A stretch of DNA of 64,000 nt from Dictyophora rubrovolvata. Its lineage: Eukaryota; Basidiomycota; Agaricomycetes; Phallales; Phallaceae. The translations under genes and the position numbers were made by a program. Below, piece by piece: positions 11,417 through 24,169 of this stretch. How positions within the stretch are numbered: the first letter of the stretch is position 1; the number at the start of each line of letters is the position of its first letter. Location: the NCBI GenBank assembly GCA_029959195.1, contig CP114120.1:868001-932000 (forward strand), written 5' to 3'. The notes under the pieces were generated by a model. It did not search any database and was not told the DNA's origin. It saw only the letters and a list, made by a program, of their open reading frames with translations.

Positions 11417-14400
11417 ATGTCCAATAATTCTCCGCGCTCTCGCATTGAGAGGCATCACACGAGTCCAAATCTGCGAGCCGACCTCACTTGTGCCAGACGT
11501 GGACGTCCCGAAGAAACTGAACGTGGTTCTTTTCTCAGCCCCGGCGTTAATGCCGGTAGGCCTTACGATGCTGTTATTGATCTATCATCTCAAGAGCACC
11601 GCTACAGTTTATCAACCCTCCCCATTGGTCTACCTTTAAGTAATCAGTCGGACTTTTCTTCACCGACCGTAAAGGTTGAACAATCCCGTATGGAGCCTTT
11701 TGAACACCTTGCAACTGAAAGCGTGATTAATGCCACAGTTATCTCGCAGCAAAATCCTACGCTCTTTCAGGGTCATGATTCTCTCACCCCTGCAGCTTCT
11801 TTGAATATCTCTTCGTCAATGTTATTATCCGGTTCCGGGAGCAACTCTTCAACTCTTAATACCGGAACATTCTCTCGACCTCAGGTGGCGTCTAATGATT
11901 GCTCGGAGGCCGGTGGTAATAATGTGCGGTTAACTTCCAAACCGAGCCGTGATTCCCTTCCTCATGTTTACCAGAACCATCAACTCACTCTTGTACCATC
12001 ATCCGCTGGAGTTGAATTCCGACGAGCTATTTCTCCTGATTCTCTTACCAGTTTTCCAGCTTTACGTTCGAACTCTACAGTCGTAGTCACCAGCGCTCAG
12101 TCGAAACAGTACGTAACTTTGATTCAATTTCAAATTCAAAAAAAGGATTTTCTTGATTGGTTGCTTATGGGTGGATCTTTCACAGCGACTATTGTCATTC
12201 TGTCGGAGATTTGCATGAAAATCGGCCCACTACGACATCTTTGCAATCCATGCTGAGTGCAAGACCGATTCGTCCTTTACCTTCCTTATCTTCTTCCCCC
12301 GCATGGAGTCAAGAGTCTGCTGCCAGAACACATGGATCGCCCGACCTGTCAGAAATAACCGCACATCAAGCACCTCAATCCCACCCGGGTCTGAACACAC
12401 ATTCGTCTTCTCGTCTTAAACCACCAGTCGGTCCGATGCAGCGGAGTGTTTCTGGTAGCACCTTTCGTGGGTCATTAGATGGCAACGGTTCAAACGATGA
12501 TGACGAAGACTTGTATGATGATAATCAAACTTATTCGTCCCCTGTGGCGAAAATTGGCAAAGGAAAAGGGAAGGAGCTTGATGCAGTCGAGTTGACCGCC
12601 CAAAAGCGACAAATGGATGAGTATCCCAAAGAAGATGCGAGAAAGGGTGTTGTCGGGGGACCCCGAATGTGTGTTCTTTTAACTCTCAATTGTTGATGGA
12701 AGACTTATAGAAACAGTCCAAGTGCTTGTGACGCATGCAAACAATCGAAGGTCCGATGTGTTTTTCCAAACAAGACGACAAGATCGGGGGAGTCATCGGA
12801 CCCAATAGCTGCTTATCTATCTTCGTATAATGATTCACCTTCAAGTCAACAGCTATCCAGATGCGAGCGCTGTATCCTGCACAAACTAGACTGTCGTGTA
12901 TCAGGAAGGAAGAAAAGGGATCCTCCACCGTATGTAATAATGTTGACGTAATAGCGTGTCATTCAAGCGATTCATTCTTCTTTTTAGATCTCAAAGCGAA
13001 CTTGAGCGGAGAAATGATTATTGCTCTGGGAGACTGTTAGATTGCCTTCTCCAACTCATACCAGCGAGCGAGAACACTATCGTTTCTGCAAACTTACGCC
13101 ATAGTGAAGCACCACTGCCCTCGTCGGTGCCGATATCTTCAATGAGTCAAGTTCCCTCTACCCAAACGTTTATGCCTCAGATTTCGCCGTCTGGTCCACG
13201 TTATCCTGGGCCCTCAAACCCCTATCCTCAACTCAACCAATCCCTCAATCTTCCAAGCCCCGCCCGCACCATGCCTTCGTTAGCAGATCTCCCACCTCTA
13301 CCTGTGTTAGATAAAACCACATCTCGGACGAAGAGGGATGCGAAGATAGAGAAATGGATAGCAGAGGCTACAGAAAGACTAATAAAATTTGATTATGCTC
13401 AACCCTTGCAAGCTATTCAAGCCCGTCGAGAAGGCGATGAATCTAATCATTCTCAGTGGGAGAAGGGGTCACAGGTTCAGTATGAACGGGAATATGAGGA
13501 AGCATGGAATGATAAAACATCTAAGATCGACTTCGGAGTCAATATCGAGGAGATGGACGAGATCGAGGAAGACGGTGATCGTGTATTGGATAGTGATCAC
13601 ATATTGCATGGTGGGTATTATATCTTGACCTTTTCTTTTAGTAAGATTATCGGCAGTTTAAAATTTCCCCGCAGCTACTAGGGCTTATTTGTTTGGTGAA
13701 CGTGACGGTGGTTCATTTGAAGATATACCTCAAAGTCGCCTTCCATCGATCCTGAGTAAAAATGTTATCACGTCTAGGGACGCTACAAAGTTGTTCGATA
13801 TGTGAGTAACTTGTTTATTCTTTAACTATCATTCATTGTGAGTTTCCATGTAGATTCTTTGATAAGATGAATGTGAGCAGACAGTCATCGCGTTGGATAT
13901 ACCTCTGTAATCTTATCTTCCTACAGATGGTTTTTTCAGCTTGTGATCCAGCCGTTCACACTCCTGTTCGAGTTCTTCAGAGCAGTGTTTTTCTATTCAC
14001 TACCAGTAGGCTAAAACGAAGTACTATTATCGTCTCTATATTCTAACTCGCTTATATCAGTTTGCGCGGTCGCCTCAAAACACTATACAGAACGACCTGA
14101 ACTCTATCCAGTGCTCCTCAAATATGCCAAGGACGCTGCGGGACAGGCTATACATGGTTCCAAAACCGTTGAGACAACTCAGGCTTTTCTTTTACTTGGC
14201 GTTCACATGCCACCTTCGCAAACGTTCATAGCTGACAGAGCCTACCTATTCCTTGGATTAGCAATTCGGTACGCAGGTCGTCTATGTGAAATATTAACTA
14301 TAAAGTCCTTTAGTATTGCTATAGATATTGAACTATATCGACCCCAATATACGTATGAACCACCGCCAGATATGCCTGAAGATCAAGCTCGTCGCTTGTT

Positions 14401-16055
14401 GAATCGTGGACGGACATGGCTTAATTGCTTTTGCAATGACAGATCTATCTCCACACAAATGGGTAAAGCCACGGCTATTTTGATTCGTGGGCCACCGATT
14501 CCGTTTAATATCAAAACGTGGTGGTGTTGTTCGAAATGGAACCTTCCGTCTGACATCCACATGTGCGCCTACGCCGATTTACTATCGGTTGTGAGTCTTA
14601 TTTCTCTATTGGCGTTTTTTTTCCAATTTTAATCAATTGCTTCTAATTTTCTTCCAGATGGCTGATTTTCATGATGTCGTGTATCTCGATGCATATTCCG
14701 CTGATGGACGGAAAAAAGTAAATAGTTTTACTTGAATACGTGTGTAAAACAGTTACTGATGAGGAAATTTTTACTGTAGCCGCTTAACCTGGGCCTCGTG
14801 CAACAGTATGCGGACAAAATTTCTGCTGTTCAGCAATCGTGGACAGACATAATCACATCTCATTTTCCAAATCGTAATTAATTTTCATGGAACTAAATAT
14901 GCCATTGGTCTGATAGTGGTTTTTCTCCCTCAGGCGCTGACATCAAGTTGGCCTGGAGGGACGACTTATGGCCTTTGTACGTCATTGTCAAATTGACGAG
15001 GCTTCGATTAATGTTCATTTCTAGTACAAGCAATTACGCCAAACTTGTGGTCTTGTCTATCGGTTTGCGCAACGGAATGCTACAGGGCTTGACAGACAAG
15101 AATCCTTTCAGCGAACAATCCATCACTACGGCATGTGCACTTCTGACACAAGTGCTAGACAAGCTTGCCATCCTCGGATGTCAGTTCTATTTTTTCCCCC
15201 AAATGTCATTTGTATCTTATGTTTTTGCATCGTACAGATATGCGATATTGCGTGGAAGCCTACTTTGTTTTCATGGGCTTTGCTGCTGCGTTTTTGTTGA
15301 AGGTCCGTTCTATAGCTATGATTGGGGGGGGTGTAACTGATTTGTATGAAAAGATTCTCCGACGCAAATTCTCGTTCATGAGAAAACCTGGACAAGACGA
15401 AGAGATCATAAATCTCGTCGAGCGGCTGATAGCTCTTCTTGGATCAGACGAGGTGGCAATCGACAATCGACATACACCAAAATTATATTCTCGATTCCTT
15501 GGAGACATATTAGCACAGTATAAACGCACACACATGAAAGAAAGATCGGACGCTGACCCAAGTGATGGTCGCAACCACCAGCCAACGCATGGCAATGTCA
15601 AACCTAACATTCAAAGCAATCCTCATAATGCTAATGTTATTACTCAACCAATGGAAGATGTACAAACTTCCATGTATTCTTACAGTCCGATGCCATCTAT
15701 GGAGTATTCCGATCCGAGACTCAATGCGTCGTCGTATGGCTATAGTATGGGGGATACTTCTCCTGCTATGGATCTCGATATTCCATTACCACTTTCGGCT
15801 GAAAGTGATCAACATACCTTGCTTAGTATGCTGCCGCTCGAAGACCCGGCATTTTGGGATCATTTGGGAATGCCTTTGGCTACTAATCCGGAGACGTGGC
15901 CACAAGTTGTGGACATGACACATGGTACAGGAGCAGGGTTGTACAACCCTTTGCAGGTACATAATCCTTTTCAAAACCACCAAGCTAACTATCGAACGTA
16001 CGGCTCTGGAACGGGTACTTCGTTCAGCGAATCATACTATCGTCAATATCATTGA
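11417..16055 (+). CDS. Zn2Cys6 fungal transcription factor with fungal_trans domain
   Basis: Large nuclear regulator with about ten exons. Exon 1 (11417-12108) and exon 2 (12186-12668) encode roughly 390 Ser/Pro-rich disordered residues. Exon 3 (12711-12929) carries the zinc cluster CDACKQSKVRC...CERCILHKLDC, followed by basic residues and a predicted coiled-coil linker (QSELERRND). Exons 5 onward give the fungal-specific middle homology region: CDPAVHTPVRV, ICAVASKHYTERPELYPVLL, the NRGRTWLNCFCNDRS motif, then YCVEAYFVFMGFAAAFLL near the C-terminus and a Met/Pro/Ser-rich tail ending in SESYYRQYH. The ATG at 11417 (MSNNSPRSR) is the best start; another in-frame ATG lies at 11381. The Cys3-Cys4 loop is 34 residues as read, far longer than usual, unless a 69-base in-frame segment is removed. 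The target pathway is unknown. Confidence 0.88.
12727..12894 (+). other. Zn2Cys6 binuclear cluster with oversized loop
   Basis: The six zinc-binding cysteines are encoded here in the order C-X2-C-X6-C-X34-C-X2-C-X6-C. The usual loop between the third and fourth cysteine is about 5-16 residues. The segment 12792-12860 begins with GT, ends with CAG, is 69 bases long and has no stop; removing it would leave an 11-residue loop. Its donor, GTCATC, is weak. Confidence 0.6.
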
Positions 16056-18021
16056 TCAAGGCGTATAGTATATTTATTTATTTTCTTGAAAAAGCCAAAG
16101 TACCCTAGTTCTTTTCCTAATGTAGATCTATATCCTTTGACGCGATTTTTTGTATACCTAGAAAGTATGTATCGAATACCATGAAACAGTTTTATCCAAA
16201 CTTGGTGCGCTAGATGTAGAAACCTTCGTGATGATCGCTGGGGTTGTCATGCAACCACGCCAGCTCTTGTTGCGTGCACGCTCTTCATCGAAATCTCACG
16301 ACATTGGTGATTTCTGTTACTTTCGTGGTGCTTTCTAGGTTAAATTGCTCAAAAATCAAAATGAGAACAACTAATTGGCACTCAGAAGACTAGACTAAGA
16401 CTAGCAATATCTCCAATTTTATCCTGTTAACGAGGTTCTCAGCATAAGTGCCATATTATGAATATTGACTCTTATCTTGAAGATGCAATAGTGGGACGTT
16501 TTCTACCGATATTGAATGGTCCTATTTAGCGCAACCCTGCGGATAAGCTTTCCGCTTGAGAAGATAATAAGTCTAGATTACCGGCACATTTTAGTCGTCA
16601 GGCAAGATCCCATATCATCTTCTAAAGATCCTAATGTCTTTCCGCTCTGGCCATTTTTGGTTCTAGTTGTGGTAGATTTTGTCTTATTCAAGTATAGATA
16701 TATATAACCGCCTCAGGGACACTGTGGGTTATTATATTACAGCATGTACCCAACGTCATTACAGACATCTCCGCTGGAATGTCCTTGAGCGCAATAAACT
16801 AATACTTCTTAATGGGGATGTGAGGCATCAATGACTACCATAGAGTTTTAGGGTCTCGATGAACCATGGGCTTGAAAACTTGCGATCTTGGTTTCTTTTG
16901 GTTCTACTTGTATTTTCAGTGTGATCATCGTCTTTGAATTTGAACCTGGTGGAAAGGCAAATTCATCTTTCACGGGTCTTATGTGGCTTTAAAGACTTGT
17001 TGTCACCTTTATGAGCCCTGCCTGGCTTCTACATTTATCAGTCGCATAAGGAGTTAAAAGCTTCGACGTGTAATTTTCACATTTCATGCCTTCTTCATTG
17101 ATGTACCCTCAGATAAAACATGGTGGGAAAGCAGCTGAATGATGGGGATAGCAATCGAGAAACATCTATGCTTTTTTTGCTGCGTAGACAACTCTACTTG
17201 ATCCTAGATAACAGCAAGCATGAATGGAGAAAAACAGAAAGAGGGTTTTTGTGACGTGCCGCGAGATATGGGACCAAGAGCGTACTAGTAACAGCACACA
17301 TGGTCACTACTTTGTTGCCACTGTTTCATTCAGCTCTATTATTGTCGCACATGTCACTAACCCAAGTGGAGATACGAAGATAAACTTCATAGTGCGAACA
17401 AGACAACGATATGCAAGCAACTTAGCGCGCGTCGGGTAAGCGAGAGCGAACGATGGTCAAGTGTGCTTCGAAATTTAAGCTTTGAGTTTCCATTTAGCAT
17501 TTGAGACCGGGTAACACTCGCTGCTTCCTTGGACAGTGAATAATCAAGTTTTTGGTTCATCATGCATCACAGCCCAGCTCCCGGTCAACGCTGGTATGGA
17601 AGCCCGTCTGGCTAGTTTGGCACGGTAAACACAAGGATAAACTACTCGACATGGTTCCCTGGAGACCGACCCAGCGACTACGGATCTATATAAGGACGAG
17701 TTTATTGCTGAACATGCCTTCAATATTCGTCTTTTGCCAGAGAAAGGAAACCCGTCGGGTGGCAATGATCATGGAGACTTTCCTGCGATAACGCGAATCG
17801 TATGATGTCACAGCCTTTTTAGACCAGAAGATGGAAAGCTCACAAAATGAAGTTTATGAAGAAAGATTGTGCAAGTGCAAGCCTGGCTTGGTGCGAGGTA
17901 CAGAGTATGTGCACTGGAGTCGACTCGGGTGGCAAGCTGGTCGAATTTCAAAGTCCGCTCCGAAAGCTTTTTCTTGAGTACCTTGCGAGTACCGCCAGAA
18001 GTTTCAAAAAACGTGTTCATA
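16056..18021. other. Intergenic stretch upstream of eIF3l
   Basis: About 2 kb without recognised genes. Short frames near 17220-17440 and 17550-17790 have no conserved features. It presumably includes the 3' UTR of the Zn2Cys6 factor and the promoter and 5' UTR of eIF3l. Confidence 0.5.
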
Positions 18022-20571
18022 ATGTCGACCAGACCTCAATTATGGACGACGGAAACGGAAATAGACGAGGATCTCGCCGAGGTCGACATTAACTTAGCCT
18101 TAGGCAGCTATGGCCAAGGCCAGGGCGCGTACGACGTTGGTCAGTGTTCGAATCCTTTCCGAAGTTTTACTCAAGTTTTGAAGATTGGTTTCTTTTCTTT
18201 TCTTTTCTTTGATCAGGAATTCCTTCCGTGCTAAACGATGCAACAATTCTTGCCATGCAGCAACAAATTGCTCAACAGGCTGCCTTGTCGCAAGTCCCAG
18301 AGGTCGTCAAACGTGTCAGTCCGTTCCACTTGTCCTTCGTTCAATTGGTCAAATCATTCCCCTCGTAGTTCATAATACACTTTCATAAGGCCATTGTGGA
18401 TCAAAACATCACGGAGATCACTGCTGCTTATGAAGGTGGGTGGAATAAGCTCACCGAGAAGTTTTATGCAAAAATGGAGTGGCCTGAGGCTGAAATTATC
18501 GCGCCCCTGGTTGGAGATGGTGTGTTTTTCTTTCTTTGGCACTCGTTCTATTCCTTGGATGTTCATCGAACCTCGTATTAGATCCCATATTTTTGATTCT
18601 ATACCGCGAGCTGTACTACCGGTCTGTTATCACTGTTTTTGTTTTCTGATCTTGAAAGTCTTGATATATATCACATTTTAGCCATGTGTATTCGCGCCTT
18701 CAACCTGATGTAGATGATCGGATACACTCGTATGAGAACAGTTGCGAATTATTCAATTACCTACTAAGTTCGTGGTGGTTGTATTTCGTCCGCTCAAGTC
18801 GTGTCGCTTAACCGTAGGACTTATTAGACTCGGAATCGCCACCACCGTTATCACTCCCGGATCAATGGCTATGGGATATCATCGACGAATTCATTTATCA
18901 ATTCCAATCGTTTTCTGTCTGGAGATCTCGTGTGCGACAAAAATCTGAAGAAGAGATTCAGCTGTTGGCTGTCGAAGGCGGACAAGTACGCTTTTTCTTT
19001 TCGTCTGCTTTTGTTTTGGGGTTAACAACTCCTCAAAGGTTTGGTCATGTTATTCTGTCCTCAACGTGCTCTACTCTTTCATCCAAAAATCTAAAATCAA
19101 CGAACATGTTGCTGCTTTACAGCGAGATGCAAGTCCTGAAGAAATTGCGTCAGTTCTTTTTTTTTCTTTGTCCTAGTTTGCTCTGCTGAACATTTCGTTT
19201 TTAACGCGATTTTGCTTTATAGTGAAATAATCGGTGAATATGGCTCTAAACACCTATATCAAATGCTAGGCTATTTCTCCATCGTTGGACTTCTGCGTGT
19301 CCACACCCTGCTAGGAGATTTCACGCTGGCTCTTAAAGTAATGGATAATATCGAACTCAGCCAGAAAGCCTTCTTTACCCGTGTCACTGCATGCCATGTT
19401 GCAACGTATTACTATGTTGGATTCTGCTACATGGCTTTACGCAGATATCCAGATGCAGCCCGTACTTTTATTTCCATACTGAATTTCATTTTGAGGATGA
19501 GATCTTACCATACAAGAAGCTATCAATATGATCAAGTAAGCTTCTGCAGTCTCGAATTCTTAACAATTTGCTGATCTGTTTTTTTTTTATTCGTACAGAT
19601 AAATAAGACTGCAGATCGGATGTACGCTCTTTTCGCCATTTGCAATGCTTTATCTCCCAGTCGGTTGGATGATAACATACTCAATATTGTCAAAGAACGA
19701 TATGGTGAACAGGTCGCTAAGATGGCTCAAGGGTTTGTCCTTTTCCCCCCCTTCTCATTGATTGATCTACCTAATGATCTTGAAAACAGAGAAGAAGGAC
19801 TATCAGCTTTCGAAGAACTCTTTCTCTACGCTTGTCCAAAATTCATATCTGCCAATCCCCCGCCTTATCACGATGCCAGTCTCTTGGGCCCGTACCTCGA
19901 AAATCCCTCTCCGATTGTGGAACAGGCTCAGCATCAACTTGCATTGTTTATGAACGATGTGAGGAATCAATTGGCGATACCTACTCTAAGAAGCTTTTTG
20001 AGGCTTTATACCAGTCTCGATGCTGCGAAGCTGGCCGGGTTCTTGGATAAGGAAGAAGAGGACGTTGTAAGGGAGATGATGGTTATGAAGCAGGCTAGTA
20101 GGAGTGTCAGTCGTGCTGCTGCTAGTGATAAGGAGAAAGAGAAGGACAATAGTGGTGGTGGTGGAAACGTGCATCATTCGAATGGAAGCCTCTTGGATGG
20201 GGAAACGATTTCGACAAGTGATTTAGATTTCGTTATCAACCAGGTAGGCTGTTTTTTTTTTATTTTGGAATTTTCAATTTGAAGAATCGATTCATTTTGT
20301 GCTATAGAATATGATTCATGTTGCAGAGACGACTGTTGGGAGACGCTATGCCGGTTGGTTTATCCGGAACACGGAGCATGCACACAGAGTGTTGGATACA
20401 TTGCGAACTACACCACTGCCCGTCCCACCTCCAAAAGCGTCTAGTAATGTCAGCGGCGGTGGTCCCGTTGCCGTCGTCAATGAGGCCAATATTACAAAAA
20501 CTACTACGGGTGGGGGATCTAAACCGGGCAATGCTTGGGGGGCTGCGAGAAAAGTTGAGGTAGCCGCTTAG
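18022..20571 (+). CDS. Eukaryotic translation initiation factor 3 subunit L
   Basis: Cytoplasmic PCI-domain subunit of eIF3, which helps assemble the 43S preinitiation complex. Spliced exons give the family in order: [192 protein letters not shown] and [19 protein letters not shown]. The start MSTRPQLW at 18022 is followed by an acidic N-terminus as in fungal orthologues. The protein carries a Ser/Lys/Gly-rich insert before the last domain and a Gly/Asn/Thr-rich tail ending in KVEVAA. Introns are mostly 45-90 bases. The gene is convergent with NDC1, with about 250 bases between their stop codons. Confidence 0.95.
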
Positions 20572-20817
20572 GTTTATTTGCTTAGTCTTCTTTGCTTGTT
20601 TTTTCGTGTATTTGGAAAAAAGTGATTCATTAATGAATCAATACATATCTTGGACCCGGGAAAGAGGACTGAAATTATGTATGTCTGTCGATAGTGGGAA
20701 GAGTTATATGAGGTTGAATTATGCTTTAAGCTACACTTTTCTCTCTTTTTTTTTGTGAAATCTGGATACAATTTTATTATTCTCTTTTGTATAATTATTA
20801 TAGTTTCAACCTAACCG

Positions 20818-23346
20818 TCAGTCCATAAAAACCTGAAGTTTCTGAGCCGTATTCGGTGGGAATTTATATACCCCAAGACGATGCCCAAACGTTTTGCATA
20901 TCAAATCCACGCCGACCTGTAAAGCTATAGAAATACAAGATGAGAATTTAAAAAAGTAACGACACTCCAAGCTCCTGACCTTGGACCAGCGCCACTACGA
21001 GTTCGATGGCTTTAGCAAGGTCTCGTAGTGATTCCTTATCTCGCTCTCGTAACGCGGAAGGATCGTCTTCGGATGGGAGCATCTTTTCCAACTCGGCTTG
21101 GTAAGATTCTGCCACGTCCAGAAAACTTGTTAGTGCTTCTAGAACACGTGGTATATCACGTTGAACGACTCCGATGGTATCTTCTGTCAGCGAGGCTGAT
21201 ACTAGACGACTAAGGGCTAGAGTGAATGAATGAAATGAATGTACATTAACGGAGTATTCGACGAAACAGAGGGATATACCTTCAATGCGAACGATATCTA
21301 GGTATACGTCTGGCAGGGAAGCTCTAGCTTCTCGTTCCACGCTTGTCTTTGTCCACCATTCTCTTACTTGCCATTCTCTAGGTAGCCTTTTTTCCATCCA
21401 GCTGAGAAGGCCTATCATTAGGGCAGTTTTATTTATACGGGAGGGAGGCGAAGGAGGGGCTGGGATAATGTCTTTTTTTACGATTTCGACCCCCTTTTCA
21501 ACCTTCTGTTCGATGGGTTTCAAAGGTGTTGATGGAGCTGAAAGGAATGCTTTAGGAATAACTGTCGTCGTCGTTGTTGTTGTCGTATTTGTTCCTTGCA
21601 CAGTAGAAGCTACACCTTTGCCGATCGGACTGCTGGTGCTGTTATTGTCTGACGAAGCAAGAGAGTCAAAAAACGATTTCGGCGAAGGCTTTAGAATGTC
21701 TTGTCGTCGGATTAGAGGTGTGGCCGGCGTTTTGGCCGACGTCTTGGTTTCCTTTGGTGGAGCCGAGGTAGGAGGGGTCGGGGGAGCTGGTTTGCCGCGT
21801 CGAATTAGGCATTGATAATCTTGTCCGAGTGTGAGCAGGATTTGTCTCGTCAAGGCATTCCATAGCGTTGGATTCGTTTTGAGATCTGTGAATAGGCTGG
21901 TGCGGCGTGATGCTGCTTCTGGAGCGGACGAACGGGCTAGAGAGGCTAGTTCAATATAAGCGTGATGCTATTTGAATATTTAGCAAGGTGTGGGTGGGTG
22001 GGTGGGGACCTGATAAGGAGATGATGTACCTTGAAATACCTATCCTTTGAATGAATGCCGGCAATAAGGACTGGGTTAGGATTGGGAAGGAATTGAGTGA
22101 AGCTAATTGGCTTGAATATATATGAAGGTTAGAAGACCGCCGGAAGCATGAGAGAGAAAAAAGAGTACTGCGTACTCTGGTAGCCCAGTAGTCGAATGCG
22201 GATTCTACAAACTCCCAGACAAAGGTTGTACGGAATCCGAGAGCGAGAAGCCTTGACCAAGGAACATCTATGGACCATGTTCGGCCAAAGGCGTGAAGCA
22301 AAGGTCTGTTCGATAAGTTTCAGGTCAGACAAGGACATATTTTTTGATAACTTACCTAGTGTATATAGATAGTACTGGGATATTTCGTAAAGTTGGAAGA
22401 AGGATAGTCCGAAAAGAATGGTACCAGAGAGGATACAACGCCAAATGGATGATGGTTATAAGGGCTGTGCTCGTGATGGATTTGGGGTTTAGAAAGGCAG
22501 CAGCTGAATCGAGCATCATCATAGGATAAGATGAAGACGAGACCTAAAGGTTTTTCAGAAAATACCGACGTCACTTTGTGATTCGAAACTTACCAGGTTA
22601 GATGGATCATCATGGCGGGGCCATCTGACAACATGACGTTGTCGGATAATATCACGCGCAGCAAATAAGAGACTTAGACTGGTGTTGAAAAAGGCGATAT
22701 AGAAGAATCGTTCATTAACACGAAAAATATTCCGTCTAAAAAAAGAGGACCGGTTTGTTAAAAGAAAGAGAGCACTTTAAACTGAAGATGGTAGAACAGA
22801 CCGTGTGGGCGACAATATAGATAGTTTCGAGTCTTCCCATTCCGTGAGATTTATCCAAGCAACGTAAATGGCGGCGAGTGAGAAGCCGGAGGCAGCGAAG
22901 TAGGCTAATGTTCTCCATACCCTGGAGTTCGATATTAGAGCGAGAAAAGTCTGCGCACGGGACGGCAAAGAATTGAAGGGATCTACAACAACATTGCAAT
23001 AGAGTAATTGATTGAATAAGGAGGTCACGAAGACGGTTTCTTACTGACCTGACACTGCACGGCCCCTCAAAACAAGTAAGGGCAGAGCTGCCAAGGCAAA
23101 AGTAGCTGATGCAAACAAGCCTGTAACTGCGAAATGACCGACAAAGCCTAGCCGCTGTCCGCGGGAGAGATCAAGTGATGGAATGAAATAAAGAAGATAT
23201 ACGAATGCAACGAAAGCGAGAGAAATGGCGAGAATTCTATTGCCTAGCTCTTTCTTGAGCAAAGGTTCGTAGGTGGTTTTGGGGTCTGGAAGTGGCATTG
23301 GAGGCTCCTTTCGACTAAAGGGGCGAAGTGGAGCGATGTCAGACAT
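20818..23346 (-). CDS. NDC1: Nucleoporin NDC1 (membrane protein of pore and spindle pole body)
   Basis: NDC1 is an integral membrane nucleoporin that anchors nuclear pore complexes, and in fungi also spindle pole bodies, in the nuclear envelope. The first exon (23346 downward) begins MSDIAPLRPFSRKEPP, then TYEPLLKKELGNRILAIS and two membrane segments (VAFVYLLYFIPSL, and FAVTGLFASATFALAALPLL). More hydrophobic segments follow in exons near 22.1-23.0 kb, together with the cytosolic segment WSIDVPWSRLLALGFRTTF. A long Thr/Pro/Lys-rich linker precedes the conserved C-terminal domain (LTEDTIGVVQRDIPRVLEAL, then LDVAESYQAEL). The last intron (GTGTCG to TTACAG, 49 bases) joins QELG to VGVDLICKTFGHRLGVYKF and ends at FMD, stop at 20818-20820. 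A 13-residue extension would result if that intron were not spliced. Divergence is typical for this fast-evolving family. Confidence 0.85.
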
Positions 23347-23795
23347 CTTAAAACGTTAATTTGAGGTCGTTGGAGTTGCAGTGAATGGAGTGAGTGTCCT
23401 GCACGAAATGTTGGTGACGGTGACAACCTGAGTTGGACGGCGGACGCGTTTTGACGCGTTGCTAATTGAGCGCCCGTGTGCGTTGAACAAATAGACTTCA
23501 AGTTATTATATTGTAACCAGTCGTGTAGTATATATCCACTAATAATTACCAGCGTAGCACTACAATGTAATTCAAAGGACTTGCAGTGAAATTGTGTCTC
23601 ATGTACAGACGATCTACTAAGCAGGAATTTAAAAAAACTCCTCATCTCTCACTCACTCAGTTCAATGATTCGCAGATGTCTTAAGAGTTGCACATTTCAA
23701 TAGTTAAGAGGGTTTAAAAAAGTTTTATTGTTGCTTCAAAAGCTGTCTAATAGAGAAGCGGCTCAGTTTTCACTTCACGGCCGCCAAAGACTAAA
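23347..23795. other. 5' flank of NDC1
   Basis: Promoter and leader region of NDC1; no gene recognised. It lies between the NDC1 start and the 164-bp repeat core. Confidence 0.45.
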
Positions 23796-24004
23796 AGGGT
23801 TTCCAAAAATTGCTAATTCCCAAAGGAAATAGACGGGTTCGGATGTGTAATTTGCAATCAGCAAAAGACTGTGCCTCAGTAAAACGTCACTGGCGACAGT
23901 ACATGCCCGAGCACAAGAGATGGGGAAACAGGGCTTGTCACCTTGTCCAGCTTATATACTATCTTACGCAATCGTGCACGGACCACTCAAATAAACGCCG
24001 AAAC
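23796..24004 (+). repeat. Dispersed repeat, copy 1 (TATA and AATAAA inside)
   Basis: A stretch of about 164 bases from 23796 to about 23959 is identical, as far as I can read, to the reverse complement of about 52685-52848. A further 45 bases are similar but diverged. The identical core ends at a TATA-like CTTATATAC, and an AATAAA follows about 35 bases later. This layout would fit a promoter plus poly(A) signal, for example a solo-LTR fragment or a short non-autonomous element. No terminal inverted repeats or target-site duplications were resolved, so the class is left open. It sits between the 5' side of NDC1 and the 3' end of the DUF300 gene. Confidence 0.6.
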
Positions 24005-24169
24005 GATCCTGACAGCCGACTTTCCTGGTACTCTTACTGGTAACTCGAATATTCAATCAACATAGTGGATCACATGATATCGTTTGCAAAATAATAATAA
24101 TATGTTAATATGTATTGATTGACATGCATTGTGAGAAAGCCAGTAATATTAACTATTAGCCATATCATA

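Noticed and set aside
18140-18165. A tRNA B-box-like word (tgttcgaatcc)
   Set aside because: It lies inside intron 1 of eIF3l, has no A-box at the right distance and no acceptor stem; chance match.
21285-21815. Plus-strand 176-residue frame opposite NDC1
   Set aside because: Mirror of the Thr/Pro/Lys-rich NDC1 linker; valine runs are the complement of a Thr repeat.
23810-24043. Open frame in repeat copy 1, shared with the complement of 52634-52834, as a conserved small protein
   Set aside because: The shared peptide only reflects identity of the repeat DNA; the frames end differently and there is no family resemblance.
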